A stretch of 64,000 nt of DNA from DATFVJ01 sp963851085 (lineage in GTDB: Bacteria > Actinomycetota > Actinomycetes > Streptosporangiales > Streptosporangiaceae): positions 1 through 64,000 of the forward strand of contig CAWKNX010000009.1 in assembly GCA_963851085.1 (NCBI GenBank), read 5' to 3'. A program made the translations under genes and the position numbers. This document shows, piece after piece, positions 7,425 through 16,326 of the stretch (its first letter is position 1; each line of letters starts with the position of its first letter). Below the pieces are notes generated by a model. The model ran no database searches and was not told the origin of the DNA. It saw nothing but the letters and a program-made list of their open reading frames with translations.

Positions 7425-8942
7425 TTACGACCGGATGAGATCGTCCTTGAGGATCTTGCCGGTAGCGTTCTTCGGCAGTTCATCACGGAACTCGACGAAG
7501 CGGGGGTACTTGTAGGCGGCGAGACGTTCCTTGCAGAACGCGATCACCTCATCGCCGGTGACCGATTGGCCGGGCTTGAGTGTCACGTACGCCTTGACCT
7601 CTTCGCCAAGCCGGGCGTTGGGGACGCCCACCACCGCTGCCTCCGAGATCGCCGGATGCGCGTGCAGCACGTCCTCGATCTCGAGCGGGTACACGTTGTA
7701 CCCACCGCGGATGATGAGTTCCTTCTTGCGGCCGACAATGAACAGGAATCCATCCTCGTCCACGTAACCGAGGTCGCCGGTGTGGAACCAGCCGCCGGCG
7801 AAAGCTTCGGCGGTGGCCTCTGGATTGTGCAGGTAGCCCTTCATGACGTGCAACCCGCGGGTGACCACTTCGCCCACGTTTTCCTTGCCGCGTGGCAACT
7901 CGCGGCCGTCGTCGTCCCATACCTCGGTCTGGGTGCCCCAGATCGGCTTGCCGACGCTGTAGGCGCGGCGTTCGGTGGCGGTGCGGTTGAAGGTCGTGGT
8001 GGACGCGGTCTCGGTCAGCCCGTAGCCCTCGAGGATGAGGACACCGAAGTGCTCCTCGAACGCGTCGAGAACCGGCGAGGGTATCGAGGCGCCGCCGGAG
8101 ATCGCGACCCGCATGGACGACACGTCGTAGCTGTCAAGCTCCGGGTACGCCAGCAGGGCGATGTACATGGTAGGCACGCCCTCGAAGATGGTCGCCCGGT
8201 CGCGCTGGATCGCCTCGAGGACCGCCGCGGGATCGAAGCGGGGGACGAGCGACATCGTGCAGCCGAACCGCACGCAGATGTTCATGATGCTGGACAGGCC
8301 GAACACGTGGAACAGTGGGAGCACGGTGAGGGCGATGTCGCCGGGCTGAATGTCGAACAGGCGCCCGGGGATGTCGGCGTTCATGTACAGCTGAATGTGG
8401 GTCAGTTCCGCGCCCTTGGGCCGGCCGGTCGTGCCCGAGGTGTAGACGATGACGGCGGTATCGGTGAGGATCCGCCCCGCCATGCGCCGCCCGCCCGAGT
8501 TGACGGCGAGCAACCGCTCGAACGGTACGGCGTCCGGTGCGTTCTCGGCCTGGCCGACGACGTAGACGTCGCTCACACCGGACTCAGCGGCGGCCTTGGC
8601 CGCCTGGTCCGCCACGCCGGCCCAGGTGATGATGGCCCTGGCCCGGCTGTCGCTGAGCTGGAACTCGATTTCCGGGGCCTTGAGCAGCACGTTCATCGGC
8701 ACGACCACGCCGCCTGCCTTGAGAATCCCGAAATACGCGATCAGGAATTGCGGGATGTTCGGCAGTTGGACCGCTACCGGGTCGCCTGGCCGCAGGCCGG
8801 ATTCCGCGAGGCCGGTGGCGAGCCGGTCGGACAGCGAGTCAAGCTCCGCGTAGGTAAGCTGCCCCCCGGAGTAGAGCGCGACCGGCTTGTCCGGTGAGGC
8901 GTCCGCCGACTCGCGCAGGATGATCGCGAGATTGAAGTCCAT
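7425..8942 (-). CDS. acyl-CoA synthetase (AMP-forming), FadD-like
   Basis: A 505-residue ANL-superfamily ligase predicted to activate a carboxylic acid to its CoA ester. Motifs in order are VYTSGTTGRPKGAEL (ATP loop, about 167-181), GYGLTETAST, the GYVDEDGFLFIVGRKKELI hinge with an Asp/Lys pair, and the C-terminal PKNATGKILK containing the catalytic Lys. The ATG at 8942 has AAGGGAG upstream and gives MDFNLAIILRESA, a usual beginning. The frame extends further but is not protein-like. Substrate class (long-chain or other) cannot be fixed. It probably shares a transcript with the HMG-CoA reductase downstream. Confidence 0.9.
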   Translation of the reverse strand: MDFNLAIILRESADASPDKPVALYSGGQLTYAELDSLSDRLATGLAESGLRPGDPVAVQLPNIPQFLIAYFGILKAGGVVVPMNVLLKAPEIEFQLSDSRARAIITWAGVADQAAKAAAESGVSDVYVVGQAENAPDAVPFERLLAVNSGGRRMAGRILTDTAVIVYTSGTTGRPKGAELTHIQLYMNADIPGRLFDIQPGDIALTVLPLFHVFGLSSIMNICVRFGCTMSLVPRFDPAAVLEAIQRDRATIFEGVPTMYIALLAYPELDSYDVSSMRVAISGGASIPSPVLDAFEEHFGVLILEGYGLTETASTTTFNRTATERRAYSVGKPIWGTQTEVWDDDGRELPRGKENVGEVVTRGLHVMKGYLHNPEATAEAFAGGWFHTGDLGYVDEDGFLFIVGRKKELIIRGGYNVYPLEIEDVLHAHPAISEAAVVGVPNARLGEEVKAYVTLKPGQSVTGDEVIAFCKERLAAYKYPRFVEFRDELPKNATGKILKDDLIRS

Positions 8943-9267
8943 CTGTTGCTCCCTTCCCCTGGAGGCGAACTCCTCGAGACTGAGCAGCATCAGTGCGACG
9001 GCTGCCTCCTGCCTGGACGGCAGTCGCCAGTAACACCGCCGTCGGCGCCTCCGCTTCCCACGGTTCAACCCCGGTATGTGCGTTGAAACGGGCGTTGTTC
9101 CTGATCAGACAGGACCTTCGCCACCTACCGGCTGCCGCGGCTGGTTCGCGCTCTTTTGCGCGCGCGACGTCACGTTCGCTGGCGGGTGCCGCCGCGCAGC
9201 CGTTCGGGATCGAAGGACGCCCGGCCCTGATAGCCCGGAGCCCTGTCCGGCACGGCGATGCGGGGCG
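8943..9267. other. intergenic, 325 bases
   Basis: No gene is supported here. The stretch follows the LLM-SCP2 gene and precedes the ligase on the same strand, so it should contain the ligase promoter. The segment 9100-9200 is less GC-biased, but I see no clear -10/-35 pair or hairpin. Confidence 0.4.
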
Positions 9268-11007
9268 TCAGTAGGTTGAGCGGCCGCCGAACATCTCCGC
9301 GATCCGGAACGCCAGGTTCAGATCGCCCTCGATCGTCATCCGCCCGTCCAGGATCAGCGGATAGAAATACTCCACGTTCGTAATGATCTTGATGAAGTCC
9401 ACCAGCGGCAGCCGGATCACCAGCGCGGCACCGGCCGCGGCGCCTTCGCTGACCCGCGCGCGCTTTTCGCGCACCTCGATCGTCCACGCCTGCTCGGTGC
9501 CATCGGCGCGGGCGAGCCTGTACACCACCAGTCCGCTGAACCGACCGGCCTTCCGCGGGTCGAAACCCCGGATCATCAGCGCGAACAGCGCCCGCTGGCT
9601 GGCGGGCCTGGAGAAGAATCGCTCGATGCCGGCGTCAGACGCGCGCCCGACGAGGCGCTCAGCGCGGAGCATGGCCCGCTCCGTGGCGGAGTCGCGGACG
9701 TTGCGGCCGGCCTGGCGGGCGAGGTCACGGAGCCTGGCGCGGCTGGGCCGTCTCGCGGCCGCGACCTCGATATCCTCGTTCACCGGGTAGGGGGCAGGCA
9801 GTGATCTGGCCGGCGAGCGGCGGGCGAGCGCCTTGTCCACGGCAGCGGCGAGCCTGTCTGCCTTGGCCGTCTCGGCCTCGGCGCGGCCCTCGGTGAACCG
9901 GGGCAGGACGGCGGCGCCGAACAGTTCCAGGCTTTCGCAAATGTGCTCGTGCCGGTTCCTGCCCGCCTGCATAACAAAGATCACCTGATCGACGCCCGCC
10001 TCCGCGTATCGCTGAATCAGCTCAGTTACCTGGGCGGGAGTGCCGACCGCGCCGCGCAGTGAGCCCATGCCCGCTTCGAGCAGTCGCACGGCGAGCGGGG
10101 CATGCTCCGCGCGCACGATCTCACGGGCGAAACCGTGCGAGGAGCGGTTCGTCGTGAAATCGCGCCATACGTCCGACGCGCCGACCACGTGCGCCGACGC
10201 GTAGAAATGCGCGAGCGAGTAACCGAAGAAGTGGGCGCCGTCGATACCGCGCTCGATCGCCGTCTGCTCGTCCTCGTGCGTCATCATCGGCAGCACCACC
10301 GCGACATTCGCGTTCACCGCGAACCCGCGCGGCACGCATTCCTCCGACGCGATCAGGTCGTAGTACTCGGCGACCCAATGCCGCGCGTCCGCGGGCTCGA
10401 CGAACGAGAACGAGAGCGCTCCGATCCCGCTTCGCGCCGCCAGTTGAATGGTGTCGCGGCGGCTGCACGCCACCCACAGCGGCGGGTGCGGCTTCTGCAA
10501 TGGTTTTGGCACCACATTGCGTGGCGGCATACGCAGATAGGTGCCATCCCAGCCGGCGAACGGCTCCTCCGTGAACATCCGGGTGACGGCGTCGAGCGTC
10601 TCCTCCCACATGGCGCGCTTGGCGCTGCGTGGCACGCCGAAGCCGCCGAGTTCGCTTGCCGAGCTTGCTTCTCCGGTCCCGAATTCGACCCGGCCATCAG
10701 AAACAAGGTCGAGCGTGGCGATCCGTTCCGCGATCCGCGCGGGATGGTTCACCGCGGCGGGCGCCTGCACGATGCCATGCCCAAGCCTGATCTGGCGGGT
10801 GCGCTGGCTGGCGGCCGCGAGAAACACCTCTGGCGCGGAGGAATGCGAGTACTCCTCGAGGAAGTGGTGCTCGACCTCCCATACGTAGTCGATGCCAATA
10901 CGATCAGCGAGTTCGACCTGTTCGAGAGCGTCGGAGAGCAGCCGGTGCTCATCGTCGGGACCCCACGGCCTGGGCAACTGGTGTTCGTAGAAGATGCCGA
11001 ACCGCAT
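9268..11007 (-). CDS. LLM flavin-dependent oxidoreductase fused to SCP2 sterol-carrier domain
   Basis: A 579-residue two-domain protein. Residues 1 to about 370 are a luciferase-like monooxygenase (start MRFGIFYEHQLPRPW; VWEVEHHFLEEYSHSSAPEV; LDLVSDGRVEFGTG), normally using FMN or F420. Residues about 470-579 look like an SCP2 sterol/lipid-binding domain (DGTEQAWTIEVREKRARV... IRLPLVDFIKI... EGDLNLAFRIAEMF). The linker carries an Arg/Ala-rich segment. Such fusions suggest oxidation of a hydrophobic substrate delivered by the SCP2 part. AAGGAG precedes the ATG at 11007. The TetR gene upstream, same strand, may regulate it. Confidence 0.85.
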   Translation of the reverse strand: MRFGIFYEHQLPRPWGPDDEHRLLSDALEQVELADRIGIDYVWEVEHHFLEEYSHSSAPEVFLAAASQRTRQIRLGHGIVQAPAAVNHPARIAERIATLDLVSDGRVEFGTGEASSASELGGFGVPRSAKRAMWEETLDAVTRMFTEEPFAGWDGTYLRMPPRNVVPKPLQKPHPPLWVACSRRDTIQLAARSGIGALSFSFVEPADARHWVAEYYDLIASEECVPRGFAVNANVAVVLPMMTHEDEQTAIERGIDGAHFFGYSLAHFYASAHVVGASDVWRDFTTNRSSHGFAREIVRAEHAPLAVRLLEAGMGSLRGAVGTPAQVTELIQRYAEAGVDQVIFVMQAGRNRHEHICESLELFGAAVLPRFTEGRAEAETAKADRLAAAVDKALARRSPARSLPAPYPVNEDIEVAAARRPSRARLRDLARQAGRNVRDSATERAMLRAERLVGRASDAGIERFFSRPASQRALFALMIRGFDPRKAGRFSGLVVYRLARADGTEQAWTIEVREKRARVSEGAAAGAALVIRLPLVDFIKIITNVEYFYPLILDGRMTIEGDLNLAFRIAEMFGGRSTY

Positions 11008-11119
11008 CGAGGACTCCTTCGCCTCCGGCCCCCCAGGCCCGTGTGAGCTTTTACTGACGCTAGGGGCCCGTGGCCCGCCGCGCTAGCCCCCCGTTGGCCG
11101 CGGCCGTGCGCACCGCCAG

Positions 11120-11755
11120 TCAGGGCACACCAGCATGATCCACAACGGCTGCCGTGGACTCTCGGGCAGGCTCCAAGCCCCGGCTCTGGGCCCGGCCGCG
11201 ACCTGCCGCGAAAAAACCCGTGGCGAGCCGCGCGAGCCTGGCGGCGACCGTCTGTGGCGGGTCTGTCGGCATCATCATGTAGCTCATGGCGAGCCTGATG
11301 ACGGCGTCGGTCACTTCGGCGATGTCCGCTCTGCGTAGCTGCGGCCACTGACGGCATACGTGCGCGACGATCCGTGACCGCGCCGCGAACAGTTGCGGCT
11401 CGGCCTGGGTGGTGAGCAACGGCAGCATGCCCTCGTTCCCTTCCCCGGTCAGCGCCGCCTTGAGCAGCGGGTCGTCCGCGGCTTCTGACAGGGTGTAGGC
11501 GACCGCCGCCGCCACCGCGGTCTCCAGGTCGTCGTGCCGTGACAGCGTGTCGTCGATCCCGTCGAGGAAGCGCTCGGTATGCCTGAGCAGGACCGCGCGT
11601 GCGAGCCCGAGCTTGTCGCCGAACTCGTTGTACACCGTCTGCCTGCTGACTCCCGCGGCCGCGCCGACATCCTCCATGCGCAGCCCGCGGAAACCGCGGG
11701 TGGTAAAGAGGTCGGCGGCCGCGTCGAGCAATGTGTCACGCAGCGAACCAGTCAC
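11120..11755 (-). CDS. TetR/AcrR family regulator
   Basis: A 211-residue repressor-type protein. The N-terminal helix-turn-helix is clear (LLDAAADLFTTRGFRGLRMEDVGAAAGVSRQTVYNEFGDK, about residues 9-48). The rest is the ligand-binding and dimer domain, about 160 residues, without a recognisable effector. It ends 113 bases upstream of the LLM-SCP2 gene on the same strand, a common arrangement for a local regulator. The last residues overlap a CAACGGCTGCCG word that belongs to the window's dispersed hairpin repeat family, so the present C-terminus may have been altered by repeat insertion. Confidence 0.88.
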   Translation of the reverse strand: MTGSLRDTLLDAAADLFTTRGFRGLRMEDVGAAAGVSRQTVYNEFGDKLGLARAVLLRHTERFLDGIDDTLSRHDDLETAVAAAVAYTLSEAADDPLLKAALTGEGNEGMLPLLTTQAEPQLFAARSRIVAHVCRQWPQLRRADIAEVTDAVIRLAMSYMMMPTDPPQTVAARLARLATGFFAAGRGRAQSRGLEPARESTAAVVDHAGVP

Positions 11756-11868
11756 GCGGTCATGTTCCGTGTCGCTGCCCCCGCCGTCAAGCCCGCACCA
11801 GGGGGGTGCGGCACCAGCGAGTGCGGCACCAGGGCAGGAAGGACCTAGCTAGCGGGAAAGGCTGGACG

Positions 11869-12750
11869 TCATGACACGCGCCGCAGCCGCGTCTGTGTTC
11901 TGTAGCTGCCGTGGGACCGGTGAAACCGGCCGCGCACACCCGCAACGGCCGCGCCGCACCTGGTGACGATCACCGGGTTCAGTTCGAGCTCGGTGACTTG
12001 CGGAACCCGCACGGCGAGTCGGCTAACGCGCTCGAGCAGCCCGGCCAGGGCCCCGACGTCGAGCGTGCCCGCTTCGTCCGTGGATACGGCTGGCGTGGGA
12101 CCAAGCTCCGTTCCCGGGCCGGGCTTTGTCGCCGCACCGGGCGCCAGGCCCGGCTGTGTGGCTGGCGTTTGCGCCTCATCGGCCTGAACGTCCCGTTCGC
12201 TGGCACGGTCGCCGACCGCCGCACGGACGGCCTCTGGTGGCGGCGGGGCAGGCCCGCCGTGCAGCTCGTCAAGCATGCCTTGCGCATCGCGGGGGGTCAG
12301 CGGCGCGCGCCGACAGACCCGTGCACCGACGAGCGCCCCCGCGGGGCCGCCGAGGACAAGCGAGACATGTGCATCACCGTCGGCGTCTCTGACGACGCGC
12401 ACAATGACCTCGGCGCCTTGCTGCGGCTGGCGGCGGATACGCACACCGGTCATGGCCGGCCCGAGCGAGGCGGCGAGCCGCCGGTACGCCACCCGTACCT
12501 GGGCGGGCGTCGCGAGGCCGCAGCGGGTGTTCTCCGGCCGCCCGGCCAGGCGGGCGCCCTCCGCGACCAGTGTCACGGGGAAACCCAGCCACCAAGCGGC
12601 CTCCACAGCGCAGTCGGCGCTGTCAGCCGTCACGCTTTCAGCGACGGGGATCCCGTACCGCCTGAGCAGAAGGGTCAGCAGGCGCCGGGCCGAAGGGCCG
12701 GCCGCGTCGGCGATCGGCCTGGTCAGTTGCCCGGCCGATGTGGCGGTCAT
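11869..12750 (-). CDS. degenerate ATP-grasp protein, paralogue of the next gene's C-terminal domain
   Basis: A 293-residue protein resembling the ATP-grasp domain of NDP-forming acyl-CoA synthetases (RRYGIPVAESVTADS; later QVTELELNPVIV). Compared with the complete domain in the neighbouring 921-residue gene, two nucleotide-binding positions look lost. ALKADVPGLVHKTE there corresponds to TLVAEGARLAGRPEN here, so both lysines are gone. A Pro/Gly/Thr-rich insert of about 60 residues interrupts it near residue 205. It is probably inactive as an enzyme and could be a regulatory subunit or decaying copy. The ATG at 12750 has AAAGGAG upstream, so it may still be translated. Confidence 0.6.
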   Translation of the reverse strand: MTATSAGQLTRPIADAAGPSARRLLTLLLRRYGIPVAESVTADSADCAVEAAWWLGFPVTLVAEGARLAGRPENTRCGLATPAQVRVAYRRLAASLGPAMTGVRIRRQPQQGAEVIVRVVRDADGDAHVSLVLGGPAGALVGARVCRRAPLTPRDAQGMLDELHGGPAPPPPEAVRAAVGDRASERDVQADEAQTPATQPGLAPGAATKPGPGTELGPTPAVSTDEAGTLDVGALAGLLERVSRLAVRVPQVTELELNPVIVTRCGAAVAGVRGRFHRSHGSYRTQTRLRRVS

Positions 12751-12803
12751 AGCAACTCCTTTGGTACGACCCGGCTCCGGTCTTGGCCGAGCTCCGGTCC
12801 GGG

Positions 12804-12912
12804 TCAGCGCGTCCGCCGCAAGAATGGGTCTTGCTGCTCTACCGGAGAGATTCGTACCCCCGAACCCATGGCACTGACACCGCCGTCGCGGCGGCAATGA
12901 CGGGATTGAACG
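12804..12912 (-). pseudogene. C-terminal remnant of an ATP-grasp acyl-CoA synthetase
   Basis: Reading leftwards from about 12912, one frame gives FNPVIAAA. After a one-base shift another gives GVSAMGSGVRISPVEQQDPFLRRTR and a stop at 12804. The neighbouring complete enzyme ends LNPVMARPDGVKVVDARVRL... AEPQDPFLRRLR, so this is a frameshifted copy of its last 35 or so residues. It lies exactly between the complete gene and the degenerate ATP-grasp gene, as expected from a tandem duplication that then eroded. Confidence 0.65.
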
Positions 12913-12991
12913 TGGGGCCGGCGATTTCGCCAGGTCACCGGCGGGCGGGGAAAGCTGGAACGATGCCCGGTCGCCCAACTGTTCATGCGGC

Positions 12992-15757
12992 TCAGCGCAG
13001 CCGCCGCAGAAAAGGGTCTTGCGGCTCCGCAGGCGTCAGGCGTACCCGTGCATCAACGACCTTGACGCCGTCCGGGCGTGCCATCACCGGATTGAGGTCA
13101 AGCTCTACGACTTCTGGCAGATCATCAGCGAGTTTCGCAACCCGCAGCATCGTGTCGGCCAATGCGGCCACATCCGCTGGCGGAGCGCCTCGGTGGCCGA
13201 AGAGCAGCGGCGCGGCCCGGATCTCACGGATCATATGATCGGCGTCGGCGTCGGTGAGCGGCGCGAGCCGCACAGCTCTGTCGCCGAGAAGTTCGGTGTT
13301 GACGCCGCCAAGCCCGTACACCACAACCGGGCCGAATACCGGTTCCTGCACGACGCCGATCAGGATTTCTACGCCGCTGCTGATCATCGGCTGCACGAGC
13401 ACCCGCTGAAGCTCGGACCCGAACGTGTCCGCAAGCAGCCCGTAGGCCTGGCGGACGTCCTCCTCGGTGCGCAGGTGGAGCTGGACTCCGCCAGCCTCGG
13501 TCTTGTGCACGAGCCCGGGCACGTCCGCCTTGAGCGCGACGTGCCCGCCGAGTTCGGCCGCGACACGGACGGCCGCGTCCACGCTGGTGACCGGCCGGGT
13601 CGCCACGAGCGGGATTCCGTAGCAGCAAAGCAGGTCGATGGTTTCTCCCGCGGACAGCCACCCTCCGTGCCTGTGCCGGGCGAGGAAACGCCCGACCAGT
13701 GCGTGGGCGTCGGCCTCCCGCACGCGGTCGAGCTCGGGTATAGAGCCACGCTCGGTGGCACGCCAGGCCTGGTAGCGGGCGGCATGTCCGAATGCGCGGG
13801 CCGCGCTTTCCGGATAGGCGTACGCGGGAACGGCGTCCATGGCCAGGAGCGATTGGCCCTGCTCCGCGCCGTCGCCGGATGCGGTGTCATCGTCCTCGCC
13901 GCCGGAGGTGGCCTGCTGTGATTGTGCGCCGCGTGCCGCAAGCCGGATGGCGGCCGTCTGGGTGAGCAGGGCGGCCGCGATCGGTTTCGTCATCTTCGCC
14001 GAGGTGATCGCGGGTACGAGGTCGGCGGTGGCGGTGGGTACGGCGATCGTGAGGATCATGTCGACGGCATTGTCGGCGGTGACTTCTTCCAGGCAGGACC
14101 TGAAGGCGTTGGGGGTGACAGCCGCGGTCGTGTCGACGGGGCCTTTGACCGTGGCGCCCGGAGGCAGGAGGTGGCGCAGCCGCCGCTGGGTTTGGCCGCT
14201 GAGCACCGCGACGGTGAGCCCGGCGTCGGTGCAGGCGTCGGCGGCCAGGACACCTCCACCGCCGGCGTTGGAGACAATGGCGACGCGGTCGCCCTTGGGC
14301 AAGGGCTGGCTGGCGAGCAGGGCGGTGACTTCGAGGAGTTCACCGAGGCTGGTGGTGGAGATGATGCCGGCCTGCTCGAAGAGGGCTTCGCGGGTGACCA
14401 GGGGGGTGGTGGCGGCGGCGGTGTGGGACGCGGCGGCTCGCTGGCCGGCCGCCGAGCGGCCGGCGTGGACGGTCAGGACGGGGATCTGCTGGCCGACGCG
14501 GCGGGCGGTGCGGGCGAATTTGCGCGGGCTGCCGAAGGATTCGACGTAAAGAACTGCCAGCCGCGTCAGGTCGTCTTGTTCCCACCACATGAGCATGTCG
14601 TTGCTTGACACGTCGTACTTGTCGCCGACTGAGGCGAAGGAGGAGATGCCGACCCCGAGCCGGGACAGGTGGTCAAGCAGCGCGATGCCGACGCCGCCGG
14701 ACTGTACGACCAGCCCGGCATGGCCTGCTGCGGGGTGCGACGCGGCGAAGGTGGCGTTCAGGCCGAGCCGGGGAACCGCGACACCGAAGCAGTTCGGGCC
14801 GATCAGCCGCATGCCGTGCCGGCGGCAGATGGCAAGCAGATCCGCGCCCACCCCGGTGTCCAGGCCAGCGGTGATCACCACCAGGCCTCGGACACCGCGC
14901 TTACCGCACTCTTCTGCCACCTCCCTAAGGGCTGCCGCGGGCACCGCCACGATGGCAAGGTCGACCGGCTCGGGCAGATCGGACACCGAAGGTACGCAGG
15001 TCACACCCTCGGCATGGCGTGCGCGTGGGTTCACCGCATACACGTGGCCGGCGAAGCCGCCGGTGACGATGTTGTGCAAGATGGAACGGCCGACGGTGCC
15101 CTGATGGCGGCTCGCGCCCACGACTGCCACAGAGGCTGGTTCCAGGAGGTAGCGCAGGCTCGCCACATCCGCGCGGCTTTCCCTGCCTGCCACCGTGTCC
15201 AGGTAGCTGTCCATGCCGCGGTTGCTGACGTCGTGGGGGAGCGGGAAGGTGAGGCTGATCAGCCCGTCTTCGATCTGCCGCTCGGCGGGAAGGCCCGCGT
15301 CGGCGAACACCCGGAGCATGGCCGTGTTGGTCGCAAGTGTCTGTGCGGTGAAGGCATCGAGGTTGCGGCGGCGCGCGATCGATACCAGATGCTCGAGCAG
15401 GAGGGTGGCGACGCCGCGGCCGTGCATGTGGTCGGCGACCGCGAAAGCGATCTCCGCGTCCCCTGACCCACCCGTTGGTTCGTAGCTGGCGACACCGACA
15501 AGCTGGCTGCCCAGCCAAGCGAGCAGCGCCGCATGATCTTCGCCAGGCTCGCGGCAGACCCGCTCGGCCTCCTGCTCGGCCGCGCGCGGGCTGAGGTTGA
15601 AGAACCGCAAGTACACGTTGTCGGGTGACATCGCCGCATGCATGAGGCGCACAGCCTCGAAGTCGTCTGGCCCGGCCGGCCTGATCTCAACCGTGGTGCC
15701 ATCGGTGAGCAGTGCGTAGACGCCGGCCTCGACCGGGGGGTTACTCGTCTGGTTCAT
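12992..15757 (-). CDS. GNAT acetyltransferase / NDP-forming acyl-CoA synthetase fusion (Pat-type)
   Basis: A 921-residue protein with a GNAT domain at about 15-175 (RFFNLSPRAAEQEAERVC, MHGRGVATLLLEHLV) and a CoA-binding Rossmann domain from about 205 (SVAVVGASRHQGTVGRSILHN; LIGPNCFGV). Ligase-CoA domains follow, with the family His in AASHTAA, and then a C-terminal ATP-grasp at about 690-921 (ALKADVPGLVHKTEAGG). This architecture belongs to the Pat/YfiQ family of protein lysine acetyltransferases, which often have an inactive synthetase half. Here the ATP-grasp lysines and ligase His look intact. The ATG overlaps the DUF1918 stop by 4 bases. The first substrate to test would be acetyl-CoA synthetase, the classical Pat target. 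Confidence 0.85.
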   Translation of the reverse strand: MNQTSNPPVEAGVYALLTDGTTVEIRPAGPDDFEAVRLMHAAMSPDNVYLRFFNLSPRAAEQEAERVCREPGEDHAALLAWLGSQLVGVASYEPTGGSGDAEIAFAVADHMHGRGVATLLLEHLVSIARRRNLDAFTAQTLATNTAMLRVFADAGLPAERQIEDGLISLTFPLPHDVSNRGMDSYLDTVAGRESRADVASLRYLLEPASVAVVGASRHQGTVGRSILHNIVTGGFAGHVYAVNPRARHAEGVTCVPSVSDLPEPVDLAIVAVPAAALREVAEECGKRGVRGLVVITAGLDTGVGADLLAICRRHGMRLIGPNCFGVAVPRLGLNATFAASHPAAGHAGLVVQSGGVGIALLDHLSRLGVGISSFASVGDKYDVSSNDMLMWWEQDDLTRLAVLYVESFGSPRKFARTARRVGQQIPVLTVHAGRSAAGQRAAASHTAAATTPLVTREALFEQAGIISTTSLGELLEVTALLASQPLPKGDRVAIVSNAGGGGVLAADACTDAGLTVAVLSGQTQRRLRHLLPPGATVKGPVDTTAAVTPNAFRSCLEEVTADNAVDMILTIAVPTATADLVPAITSAKMTKPIAAALLTQTAAIRLAARGAQSQQATSGGEDDDTASGDGAEQGQSLLAMDAVPAYAYPESAARAFGHAARYQAWRATERGSIPELDRVREADAHALVGRFLARHRHGGWLSAGETIDLLCCYGIPLVATRPVTSVDAAVRVAAELGGHVALKADVPGLVHKTEAGGVQLHLRTEEDVRQAYGLLADTFGSELQRVLVQPMISSGVEILIGVVQEPVFGPVVVYGLGGVNTELLGDRAVRLAPLTDADADHMIREIRAAPLLFGHRGAPPADVAALADTMLRVAKLADDLPEVVELDLNPVMARPDGVKVVDARVRLTPAEPQDPFLRRLR

Positions 15758-15990
15758 CCAAGGTCCTTCGGGCGCTTGGTAATTTCCGCTTGCACCTTGC
15801 CTCGGCCGGCCGGGTGACTGGCGGGCACGATCCGGGCGTACGGGCCAGGGAACACAAGGGCGACGTGGCCGTCACTCAGCCACTTGATGACGTAGGGCGG
15901 GGTTCCATCCTCGTGCTGGACACCGATGACCAGGCCGACACGATCCCCATCGCCATCAACGACCAGGCGGTCGCCGACACATGCCTTCAT
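15754..15990 (-). CDS. DUF1918 small protein
   Basis: A 78-residue protein starting MKACVGDRLVVDGDGDRVGLVIGV and containing DGTPPYVIKWLSDGHVALVFPGP, the beta-barrel-like pattern of DUF1918. The family is actinobacterial, often found in stress and dormancy gene clusters, and of unknown function. It is the first gene of an operon with the GNAT-synthetase fusion (4-base overlap). Two weak DevR-like palindromes lie 190-300 bases upstream. Confidence 0.85.
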   Translation of the reverse strand: MKACVGDRLVVDGDGDRVGLVIGVQHEDGTPPYVIKWLSDGHVALVFPGPYARIVPASHPAGRGKVQAEITKRPKDLG

Positions 15991-16326
15991 GACGGCCTCC
16001 TCACCCTCCTTGCCCGCATCCGGAGCCAGGCCTCGTGTGCTGGCCGTTAGGCCCTATCGGATCCTCTGATGCAATCCTCGGCGGTGGCTCACGGTGCCCG
16101 CACCGGGCCGAGGTCCCTGGCTTGCGGGTCGTTGGGCCCGGTCCGGTCAGGGGGCCTGCCGCCACCCGGTTTTCCCGCAATCAGGGCGAAAGTCCTAGCG
16201 TCGTAGGCCGTCGGCCTCCTTTGGGGCGGTGGCGCGCCGAGCAAGGTTGGCCGTGCGGATCCCGCGTCTGGGTTCCCCTTGGGACCTCCGCCCAGGCGCC
16301 GAAAGGGGCCGGGGAAGGAGATTGCC
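15991..16326. other. intergenic, probable promoter region of the DUF1918 operon
   Basis: No protein-like reading frame was found. The main contents are two weak matches to the DevR palindrome (see separate entry) and a GC hairpin near 16100-16140. The leftward DUF1918 operon must be transcribed from here. Confidence 0.45.
16183..16294. promoter_or_regulatory. two weak DevR-like boxes
   Basis: AGGGCGAAAGTCCT at 16183-16196 (reverse complement AGGACTTTCGCCCT) and GGGACCTCCGCCCA at 16281-16294 each resemble the DevR/DosR core GGGACTTTNGGCCC, with about three mismatches. The first is 187 bases upstream of the DUF1918 gene. The second is 32 bases upstream of a tiny rightward ORF. They are weaker than the sites in the dormancy island and may be chance matches in GC-rich DNA. 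Confidence 0.3.

Noticed and set aside
16104..16117. GGGCCGAGGTCCC considered as another DevR box
   Set aside because: The half-sites are one base too close together compared with the 14-base core. Such words are frequent by chance at this GC content.
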